From contig CAMOOR010000060.1 in the NCBI GenBank assembly GCA_946621635.1, positions 1 through 10,082 on the forward strand: a stretch of 10,082 nucleotides of DNA. Direction: 5' to 3'. Below, in pieces: positions 1-7,900 of this stretch. The stretch's first letter is position 1. Each line of letters begins with the position of its first letter. The DNA comes from Colimorpha sp002372855 (GTDB taxonomy: Bacteria > Bacteroidota > Bacteroidia > Bacteroidales > P3). The position numbers were made by a program, and so were the translations under genes. The notes beneath the pieces are model-generated. The model had not been told where the DNA came from. It worked only from the letters and a program-made list of their open reading frames with translations, and made no database searches.

Positions 1-636
1 CTCGGCAAGCCCGTCTTCACCATCGCCGACGCCAAGCGCGGCGACATCGGCAACACCTCCGAGCGCTATGCCCGCGCCTTCCTCGACCCCCGTGGCGACT
101 TCAACTTCGACGCCATCACCGTGGCCCCCTACATGGGTGCCGACAGCGTGCAGCCCTTCACCGCCGTCGAGGGCAAGTGGGTCATCCTCCTGGCACTGAC
201 CTCCAACAAGGGCGCCTTCGACTTCCAGCTGCTCAATACGAGTGATGAGTGTGGAGTGATGAGTGATGAACGTGGAGCAGCAAACCACTCATCACTCATC
301 ACTCATCAGTCATCACTAAAACTCTACCAGCGTGTGCTCGAAACCTCCAAGCAGTGGGGCAACGAGGAGAACATGATGTACGTCGTCGGCGCCACCAAGT
401 CCGAGATGTTCGACGACGTGCGCCGCATCGTCCCCGGCTCCTTCCTGCTCGTCCCCGGCGTGGGCGCCCAGGGCGGCAGCCTCGAGGAGGTGTGCAAGCA
501 CGGCCTGAACAAGGACTGCGGCCTCCTGGTCAACTCCTCGCGCGGCATCATCTATGCCTCCAACGGCACCGACTTCGCCGAAGCCGCCGCCGCCGAAGCC
601 CGCAAACTGCAACAACAGATGGCTGCCGTGCTATGA
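1..636 (+). CDS. pyrF: Orotidine 5'-phosphate decarboxylase, 3' part (5' end outside window)
   Basis: This enzyme decarboxylates OMP to UMP, the last step of de novo pyrimidine synthesis, in the cytoplasm. The frame is open from base 1, and 211 residues are visible before the TGA at 634-636; the N-terminal part lies upstream. The catalytic signature DAKRGDIGNTS sits at visible residues 10-20, with Asp10, Lys12 and Asp15 as the expected catalytic residues. Further family blocks follow: APYMGAD, LALTSNKGAFDFQ, VVGATKSEMF, the phosphate-binding loop VPGVGAQGG and NSSRGIIYA. These match the subfamily 2 type found in Bacteroides. About 27 residues between FQLL and KLYQRVLETSKQWG do not belong to the family; they are encoded by a palindromic insertion that keeps the frame. 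The stop overlaps the start of the next gene by four bases. The family identification is firm; whether the insertion is tolerated is inferred from the intact downstream blocks. Confidence 0.95.
   Translation, partial: LGKPVFTIADAKRGDIGNTSERYARAFLDPRGDFNFDAITVAPYMGADSVQPFTAVEGKWVILLALTSNKGAFDFQLLNTSDECGVMSDERGAANHSSLITHQSSLKLYQRVLETSKQWGNEENMMYVVGATKSEMFDDVRRIVPGSFLLVPGVGAQGGSLEEVCKHGLNKDCGLLVNSSRGIIYASNGTDFAEAAAAEARKLQQQMAAVL
241..317. repeat. In-frame palindromic repeat inserted in pyrF
   Basis: The segment is an imperfect palindrome made of GTGATGA/TCATCAC heptamer-like units. Bases 254-269 are the exact reverse complement of 289-304 (16 bp), and pairing extends outwards with small interruptions to about 241 and 317 and inwards through GTGG (272-275) with CCAC (285-288). 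It would form a long hairpin in DNA or mRNA. It contains no stop in the pyrF frame and encodes roughly SDECGVMSDERG on the left arm and HSSLITHQSSL on the right arm. Its composition is clearly less GC-rich than the surrounding gene. Exact ends of the insertion are uncertain (about 236-320). Confidence 0.85.
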
Positions 637-1097
637 AACAGAGTCCCGTCCTGCTCCGCGTGCTCCTGGTGCTGAGCATCATCTATGGCTCCATGATGTT
701 CCTTTCCGGCACCATGATGGCCATCGCACTGCCCTCGCTCGACGCCATCTACCGCGCCAACCAGTCGCTCCTGCCCTCCGAGGTGTTCACCATGTGGGAA
801 CGCGCCGCTGCGGTGCCGCGCCTGCTCTACGCCGCCCTGGCACTGCTGGCCCTGCTCTCCATCACGGGTTGCGTGCTGATGTGGAAACTCCGGCGCTCCG
901 GATTCCACTTCTACGCCATCGCCCAGCTGCTGATGCTTGTCCTGCCCCTGCTCTTCATGGGCAAGGGCTTCCTGGGACTCGGCGACGTCATGTTCACCGC
1001 CCTCTTCCTCCTTATCTACTACCTGCAGCTGAAATCCCTCGGTGCCTTCGACGGCGACAACACCGCCGACCCGCCGGCTGTCGCCCCCGAAGAATAG
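633..1097 (+). CDS. Small integral membrane protein, function unknown (154 aa)
   Basis: I do not recognise a named family. The protein has four predicted membrane helices, at about residues 10-33, 64-83, 91-109 and 113-131. A polar loop containing an MWERAAAVPR stretch lies between helices 1 and 2, and a short basic KLRRSG turn lies between helices 2 and 3. The C-terminal tail is acidic and proline-rich (from about residue 138, ending in PEE). The start chosen is the ATG at 633, which overlaps the pyrF TGA as ATGA; this gives a short, positively charged N terminus running into the first helix, and suggests translational coupling to pyrF. An intrinsic terminator follows 24 bases after the stop, so this gene ends the operon. 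No catalytic motif is visible. Being next to pyrF does not by itself show a role in pyrimidine metabolism. Confidence 0.85.
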   Translation: MKQSPVLLRVLLVLSIIYGSMMFLSGTMMAIALPSLDAIYRANQSLLPSEVFTMWERAAAVPRLLYAALALLALLSITGCVLMWKLRRSGFHFYAIAQLLMLVLPLLFMGKGFLGLGDVMFTALFLLIYYLQLKSLGAFDGDNTADPPAVAPEE

Positions 1098-1120
1098 GCA
1101 GTCGTCCATCCCTTCCGCAT

Positions 1121-1178
1121 GCCGCGTCTCCGCGTTCGGGAAACCCTTTCCCCCCGCCGCAGAGACGCGGCTTTTTTT
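1121..1178 (+). terminator. Intrinsic terminator after the pyrF operon
   Basis: A perfect 10-bp stem joins GCCGCGTCTC (1121-1130) and GAGACGCGGC (1162-1171), followed directly by seven T (1172-1178). The 31-base loop holds a second small hairpin, GGGAAA (1138-1143) with TTTCCC (1147-1152). It lies 24 bases after the stop of the membrane protein gene. Confidence 0.88.
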
Positions 1179-1202
1179 GCACCTCCACGGGAGGGGGCAG
1201 AC

Positions 1203-1360
1203 AGGGGTCGAAGAGGTACATGATTCGGCATTTCTTATATTGTATTTATATCGTTCTTATATCGTTCTCATATACTTCTCATATACATCTTATATATAGT
1301 ATATAAGAACTATATGAGAACTATATAGGAACGATATAAGAAGGGCCCTGTTTGACCCCT
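1203..1360. repeat. AT-rich inverted array of phased 11-bp units with short outer inverted repeats
   Basis: Six tandem 11-bp units related to GTTCTYATATM run from 1231 to 1296 (starts at 1231, 1242, 1253, 1264, 1275 and 1286). Four inverted units of the type TATATRAGAAC follow from 1300 to 1343. Bases 1254-1296 pair with 1300-1342 around a 3-base loop, with only a few mismatches, giving a hairpin of about 43 bp. Perfect 9-bp blocks include 1288-1296 with 1300-1308 and 1277-1285 with 1311-1319. An outer pair, AGGGGTCGAA (1203-1212) and TTTGACCCCT (1351-1360), matches at 9 of 10 positions. There is no coding potential. I see no clear target-site duplication. Confidence 0.85.
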
Positions 1361-1391
1361 CTTTGGTGGGGCGCCGGCGGGAGTCGGTGTG

Positions 1392-1407
1392 CCCCGTCTC
1401 TGCGGGG
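1392..1407. other. Short GC hairpin
   Basis: CCCCG (1392-1396) pairs with CGGGG (1403-1407) around a 6-base loop. It has no T run, so it is not a convincing terminator on the plus strand. The core CGTCTCTGCGG (1395-1405) is the exact reverse complement of 1157-1167 in the terminator on the other side of the AT-rich array. Bases 1361-1440 show nothing else I can name. Confidence 0.5.
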
Positions 1408-1447
1408 TGGGGTAGGGGCGCTGGTTCATGCTGTGTTGAAAAAAAAT

Positions 1448-1478
1448 TTTGTTGTTAAAAGAAAAAAATGTATATTTG
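1448..1478 (+). promoter_or_regulatory. Bacteroidota-type promoter (-33 TTTG, -7 TATATTTG)
   Basis: TTTG at 1448-1451, a 19-base spacer and TATATTTG at 1471-1478 fit the known Bacteroides consensus TTTG-N19-21-TAnnTTTG exactly. Transcription would start around 1484-1487, leaving a leader of about 370 bases before the adhesin start codon. The surrounding DNA is strongly AT-rich. It is the best promoter in the window and is most likely the one for the adhesin gene. Confidence 0.75.
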
Positions 1479-1532
1479 CATTTGCTTTAGAAAACGAAGA
1501 GTAAACACTAGAAACGAAATAACTTATTGGAT

Positions 1533-1694
1533 ATGAGACGCATGGTGAAAACAATACACACGTTGCCGCTGGTGGCATTCTGCTGCCCGAGGGTGCTTTG
1601 CGGTGTGATGGAGGGTTGCCGTGGGTCGGAAATGTCCATCCATACCACTAGCCAGGAGGGGACCCCGGGTCCGATTATCGCGCCGATTCATTGA
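1533..1694 (+). CDS. Doubtful small ORF in the adhesin leader (53 aa)
   Basis: An ATG at 1533 opens a frame to a TGA at 1692-1694, encoding a 53-residue peptide that starts MRRMVKTIHTLPLVAFCCPR. The first 24 residues have a basic start and a hydrophobic stretch, loosely like a signal peptide; the rest is Gly/Pro/Ser-rich with no recognised domain. It lies about 50 bases after the predicted transcription start. The same frame stays open after the TGA from 1695 to a TAG at 1788-1790, adding about 31 Ala/Gly/Pro-rich residues. The GC-rich island (about 1536-1787) nearly coincides with this extended frame. It could be a leader peptide, a broken small gene, or non-coding leader RNA. Other frames here are also open, so the coding case is weak. 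Confidence 0.25.
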   Translation: MRRMVKTIHTLPLVAFCCPRVLCGVMEGCRGSEMSIHTTSQEGTPGPIIAPIH

Positions 1695-1790
1695 ATCCTG
1701 GCCGGTGCCGCCGCCGAGGCGTTGCCGGACCAGGAGCAGCCAACACCCCAAGGCGGGCCAGCCGCCGCAGGAGGTGCAGGCAGACTGTAG

Positions 1791-1856
1791 TGTATAGATT
1801 GATAAATAAGGAAAATATTCAATATAAATATTTAATAACCTAAAAACACACACAAA
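1791..1856 (+). promoter_or_regulatory. AT-rich translation-initiation leader of the adhesin gene
   Basis: After the GC-rich island the sequence turns abruptly AT-rich and poorly structured, ending in TAAAAACACACACAAA just before the ATG at 1857. There is no Shine-Dalgarno motif, which is normal for Bacteroidota, where A-rich unstructured leaders are typical. No good -7 TAnnTTTG box is present here, so I read it as an initiation region rather than a second promoter. Confidence 0.45.
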
Positions 1857-1919
1857 ATGAAAAAACGTTTATTGATTGCCTTTGCCTTGGCGCTGATGGT
1901 GCCATGGGCGGCACGTGCA
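1857..1919 (+). other. Signal peptide of the adhesin
   Basis: Residues 1-21 have a basic start (MKKR), a hydrophobic core (LLIAFALALMVPW) and a small-residue cleavage site, AARA, before QSNC. This is a type I signal peptide; no lipobox cysteine is present at the cut. Confidence 0.9.
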
Positions 1920-4900
1920 CAGAGTAATTGTACCCCCATTGGTACATTCCCTGTGACTTATGGTTTCGAGGCCTCTGAAGGCTTCACGACGACGGTTACG
2001 TCGGCCGCGGCCTGCACGACGGACGTGTTTGGTAGCTGCTGGCGCAACGAAGCCACTTCCGGTACGGCTACCACCGCCAACCGTATTTGGCACATCTACG
2101 GCGGCACCACCGCATCGCAAATCCACAGCGGTGCCCATTCGCTGATGTTGCCCGACAAGGGCTCGTCTTCTGCGGTGCACACCACCATGCTTGTTTTCCC
2201 GGCCATGAACTTCACCAGTTCCAATGGATATGTGGTGTCGTTCTGGATTTACCGTAGCGGTACGGGAACCACTAACCCCGAGGGCTTCAAGGTCTATGCC
2301 AGCCCCACCGACACCATTGGCCCCAATGCCGTGGAACTTGGCCATTATTCGCGCCACCGCACCATGGCTTATCCTGTGACTGAGACCACTTCGGGTTGGT
2401 ATCAGTATGAAACCGCCCCCATCACCATGACGGGTACCGTGTACCTGATATTTGAGGGACAGAGTTATTTCGGCAGCAGTACCTATGTCGACGATGTCGT
2501 CATCGAGGAAGGTCCTTCGTGCTATAAAGTGACCGATTTGGCTGTCACCGGTAGTACTGAAAACAGCATAACCCTCACTTGGAGTGACGCCATCAATGGC
2601 GCTGCCACCTACAATGTTTACTACTTCGCCACCGGCGATACCACGGCTGAAGCCACGCTTGCCGCAGGCAATGTCTCTGATACTTTCTATACCGTCAATG
2701 GCTTGGATGCCAACACGGAATACTCATTCTATGTGGTGGCGGACTGTGGTGGCGGCGAACTCGCCACAAACCCCGATACGGTGAGCGCTCGCACCCTTTG
2801 CTCTGCTGTCGATGTGCTGCCTTGGCGTTTCTATCCCGACAGCATGGCTGCCACCACCGGTGCCACGGACATTCCCTGCTTTACCCATCTGGGTGGTGGT
2901 TATGTGAATATCATCGACCGTACAGGCTTCACGGGCTACACCGTGCGTTTCTACCCCAATTCGCAATCCAATCCCAATATACTGGTTCTCCCCAATTTCA
3001 GCGACGACATCAGCAGCCTCTACCTCACGCTTGTGATGGCCCCCGAGGGTACCTCCTCCGGCTCGATGGATATAGGTTATGTCACCTCGATGGACACCTC
3101 CTCCTTCGTGCCTGTGGCCAACTTCCCCGTTTCCTATTTCAATGGTAGCGGCAGCGTGGTTCCCGCGTTGGTCGACGCTATGTTCACCGATGCTCCCTCC
3201 GGAGCCCGCATCGCCCTGCGCCACAATGTCAATTCGACCGCCTGGTATTGGTTCATCGATGAGTTGCAGGTGACGACCATCCCCACCTGTATACGTCCCG
3301 ACTCCTGTGTTGTTTCCAACATCACTACTTCGTCGGCCGACCTTGAAATGGTCTCTTCCAATTCCGATTTCCTTGTCTACTGGCACAAGTTTGGCTCCAA
3401 CCTGTGGGACACCCTCGAGGTCAACGGCACCACCGTCACCCTGCAGGGCCTTACCATGGGCGATAATTACGAGGGTATCGTGTACTCCCTCTGCAACGGC
3501 GACACCAGCCTTACCCACGCTGACTTCAACTTCAGCGCCAGTTGCAGCACCATCACCAGCGAGATGCTGCCCTTCGCCGAGGACTTCGAGTCCTACGGCT
3601 CTGGAGCCGCCAACCCCATCAACGGCTGCTGGACCAAGGGTACCAACTCTAGTACCGCCTATCCCTATCCCTCCTCCACGGTGGTCAACGGCACTCGCAG
3701 CCTCTACATGTATGGCTATCACCCCTCCAGTGGCACGCCTTACTATAGCTGGTTTGCCCTGCCGCAGGTCGACGAGACCCTCGACATGAGCACCCTCATG
3801 GTCGACTTCCTGGTGAAGCGCGGCAGTACCGCCAGTAACTCCAACGACACCCGAGTCTGCGTCGGCATTGCCGAGAGCGTCACTGGCCTCACTTCGGCCG
3901 ATGTCATTGACTCTGTGGTTACCTGGATTGACACCATCGACCTCTTCAACGAGGCTGCCAGCTCGATCCACGAGGTCGAGGTGGCCTTCACCGATTACAC
4001 CGGCACCGGCCGCTATGTGGTCATCTATGCCCCCGTGCCCGAACTGCACGGCTCGTCCTCCTACTGCTACAACTATGCCTATGTGGACGACATCACCCTG
4101 CGTCTTATCCCCACCTGCTACCGTCCCGTGTCGGTGGTTTACACCAATGTGAGCACCGATGAGGTCACCCTCAGCTGGACGCCCGACCCGCGCACCCCCA
4201 GCCCCAGCAGCTGGAATGTGGAGTACGGTCCTGAGGGCTTCACGCCCGGCGAGGGTACGGTGGAGAGCGCCAACGACACCACCATCACCCTGACCAACCT
4301 CACCCCCAACACGGCCTACGACGTCTACATTGCCGCCAACTGCGGTGGCGATGTGTCGGACGCCCGCCAGTTTGCCTTCCGCACCCTCTGCACCGCCCTT
4401 GAAATGCTGCCCTACACGCAGGACTTCGAGGACGCCGAGACCGGAAGCGCCACCAGCGAGACCTTCGTGCCCTGCCTGTTCCGCCTCAACAACGGCACGC
4501 AGTACTTCGGTTACCCCTATGTGAGCAGCACCTCCGGCTACAACCACACCACTAGTGGTTCCAAGGGCCTCTACTGGATTGCTTCCAGCACCACCGGCAC
4601 CTATGGCGACTACCAGATTGTGGCCATGCCCGCTGTAGACACCAACACCTATCCCGTCAACACCCTGCAGCTGCGCTTCTGGGCCCGCGCCACCAGCACA
4701 AGCTACCATCCCGTGTTCCAGGTGGGTGTGATGACCAACCCGTTCGACGCCAGCACCTTCACCCCGGTTCAGGCCGTCAATGTGGAGGGCACCACCTATG
4801 CTGAATACACCGTGGCCCTGGGCAGCTACACCGGCTATGGCCAGTATGTGGCCATCCGCGCCCTGCGCCCCTCCAGCACCTGGAACGCCACCATCGACGA

Positions 4901-7900
4901 TATCACCCTCGAGGAGATGCCCGCCTGCCCGCCCATCACCGGCATTGAAGCCCGCACTACGGCAAGCAGCGCTGTGCTCACCTGGCAATGGCAGGACGGC
5001 TACGAGGCTCCCTCCGCCTATGTGGTGACCTACGACTCCGTCGGCGGCACCAATCCCGGCACCGTCAACGTCAACACCAATACCGCCATCATCTCCGGCC
5101 TCGCCCCCCTCACCACCTACAAGGCCTATGTGCAGGCCGACTGCGGCACCGACGGCATGGGTGGCATGGACAGCGTCGAGTTCACCACCGGATGCATCGG
5201 ACAGACCGAGATTGATTTCAGCAATTCCACCACCGGCACTACGGGTTGCATTGCCTACAGCCTTTATGGCAACACCGTCTATCAGGCCCTGTGGACCGCC
5301 AGCGAGCTTACCGCCATGGGTCTTACCGCCGGTCCCATCACGGCCATCGACCTTGGTTTCACCTCATCGACCTACGCCAAGGAGTTCACCATCTTCATGA
5401 AGAACACCACCACCGCCTCCATCAGCACCGCCACCATCGAGACTCCCGGTTCCCAGTTCTACGGTCCTACGGCACATCCTGCCGGTACCGAGGGATGGCA
5501 GCACTATGTCTTCGATTCCGCCTTCGTGTGGGATGGCACCAGCAACATTCTTATGACCACCTTCATGAACCAGCCCACCGGCACGACGCAGAGCTCCTCG
5601 ACGGGTCTGACTGGCTACTATGTCTCGGCCAGCAACAGGGCCCGCTGCCGCTACAAAGACAGCAGTCCGTGGACGCTGAGTGATCTTACCGGTGGAAGTG
5701 GCGGCTCGACCTATTCCTACCGTGCCGCCATCCACTTCTATGTTGGCGAATGCACGACCGACGGCTGCTCCGCCCCGTCGTTGATGGTCACCGGTGTCGA
5801 AGCCACCTCGGTCAGCCTTGCTTGGGCTCCCGGCGCCGACGAGACTTCGTGGGATGTCGACTACCGCCTGGTTGGCGACACCGCCTGGACCAACGCCGCC
5901 ACCGGCGTCAGCACCACCAACTACACCGTCACCGGCCTGCAGGACGGCAAGAGCTACGAGTTCCGTGTGTCGTTCACCTGCAGCGACAACAGCCTCTTTG
6001 CCTCCTCCGCCACAGCCACCACCAACTGCATGGCCAAGCCCCTGCCTTACACCGAGAACTTCGACGGCATCACCACCAGCACTACCGCCGTCAATGCTGG
6101 CGTAATGCCCCCGTGCTGGGACTACACGCTCACCGGCACCTCGACCTACCAGGCCGCCAGCTACTATCCCGGTGTCTACTACAGCGCCAACCATGCCGCC
6201 AGCGGCAACTACTGCCTGCGCCTCTACGGCAACGGCATCTTCGAGCTGCCCGAGATGGGTGCTTCGCTCGACAGCCTGCGCCTCACCTTCTCCGACACCA
6301 TCACCTCTACCTCCTATGGCCTGATTGTCGGTGTGATGGACAACGGCATGTTCCTCCCCGTCGACACCCTCGACCTCCAGACCGGTGTCCGCAACAATGT
6401 TGAAGTCTTCTTCCACAACTACACCGGCAACAGCCGCACCATCGCCCTGGTGAACTACTACTCCACCAGCAGCACTTATTATTATAGTTATCATTATATT
6501 GACGACATCGTGGTGGATTACATCCCCGTCTGCGCCCACGTCGACAGCCTGATGCTCGACTCCATCAGCCAGACCACGGCCATCATCAGCTGGGTGCCCG
6601 TCAACGATGAGACCGAGTGGATTGTCAGCGATGGCACCACCACCACTTCCGTCAACACCACCAGCCACACCTTCACCGGCCTGACGCCCAACACGCCCTA
6701 CACCTTCGAGGTGCGTTCCGTCTGCGGCGCCGGCGACACCAGCGAGGTCTACACCGTCCAGGGCCGCACCGACTGCGCCCTGCTCACCGCGATGCCCTTC
6801 TTTGAGGACTTCGAGAGCTATGCCAGCGGCAACAGCTCCACCACCAGCCCCTTCATCCCCTGCTGGACCCGCCTCAACAACGGCACCTCCTATGGTGGCT
6901 ATCCCTATGTGGGCAACAGCACGTCCTACAACCACACCCTCGGTGGCAACAAGGGTCTCTACTGGTACGGCTCCACCACCACCGGCACCTACGGCGACTA
7001 CATGTACATCATCCTTCCGGAGATCGACGTTACGGCCCTGCCCGTCAACACCCTCCAGCTCTCCTTCTGGGCCAAGAGCAGCAGCGCCAGCTACAGCCCC
7101 GCCTTCGAAGTGGGCGTGATGAACAGCAACGCCGACACCGCCTTCCAGGTTATCGACAGCTTCACCATCAACGGCAACACCGAGTGGTCCGAATTCCTCG
7201 TGCCCTTCGACAGCTACACCGGCAACGGCAGTTTCGTGGCCATCCGTGCCTTCCGTCCCACCAGCTCGTGGTACATGTATGTCGACGACATCAGCCTCGA
7301 CCTCATCCCTGCCTGCCCGCGTGTTGAGGACGTCACCGCCTCCAATGTTCTGACCACCAGCGCCACCATCTCCTGGGCCGACACCAGCAGCAACAGCGGT
7401 TGGAACATCGAGTACGACACCGTGGCCTTCACGCCCGGCACCAACCACATGACCGCCATCCATGTCACCGACACCTTCGCGGTCCTCTCTGGCCTCGACT
7501 CCGCCACGCTCTACCACGTCTATGTCTATCCCGACTGCGACGGCGATGTCTACTTCCGCCACTACACCTTCACCACCCTCGCCGCTTCGCCGGCCACGGT
7601 GCCCTACGTCTGCGACTTCGAGGCTGAAGGCACCAACGGTTGGGACCTCATCAACGGCTCCCAGACCAACCGATGGATGGTGGGCAACGCCGTCAACAAC
7701 GGCGGCAACCGTTCGCTCTACATCACCAACAACGATTCTTCCTACGCCTACACCGTTAGCAGCACCACCTATGTCTTCGCCTCGCGCAACATCACGCTGG
7801 CTGCAGGCAACTATGTCTGCGCCTTCGACTGGAAAGCCCAGGGCGAAAGCTCCTTCGACTTCATCCGTGCTGCCTTGGTGCCCGCCACCACCCAGCTCAT

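Noticed and set aside
241..317. Possible CRISPR array from the repeated GTGATGA units
   Set aside because: The units are adjacent heptamers arranged as a palindrome with no spacers, and they lie inside a coding frame.
354..1306. Plus-strand open frames overlapping pyrF and the membrane protein gene in other frames
   Set aside because: They are Arg/Pro/His-rich frame shadows of GC-rich coding DNA; only the frame from 633 gives a coherent membrane protein.
1203..1360. Complete insertion sequence or typical MITE
   Set aside because: There is no transposase and no clear target-site duplication, and the outer inverted repeats are only 10 bp, so it is kept as an unclassified repeat.
1692..1694. 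Selenocysteine or recoded TGA in the small leader ORF
   Set aside because: The context (His before, Ile after, Ala/Gly/Pro-rich tail) resembles no selenoprotein active site, and I see no convincing selenocysteine insertion hairpin after it.
1799..1834. Second promoter close to the adhesin start (TTG at 1799-1801 with TATAAATATTT downstream)
   Set aside because: There is no TAnnTTTG box; the match is only general AT-richness, far weaker than the site at 1448-1478.
1524..1853. Minus-strand 109-codon open frame in the adhesin leader
   Set aside because: It spans AT-rich and GC-rich parts alike, has no domain, and runs against the clear promoter and gene direction.
2724..4988. Long minus-strand open frame (754 codons)
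   Set aside because: Its codons are in register with the adhesin codons, so it is open only because the sense gene rarely uses TTA, CTA and TCA. The translation is Gly/Val/His-rich low-complexity sequence with no domain.
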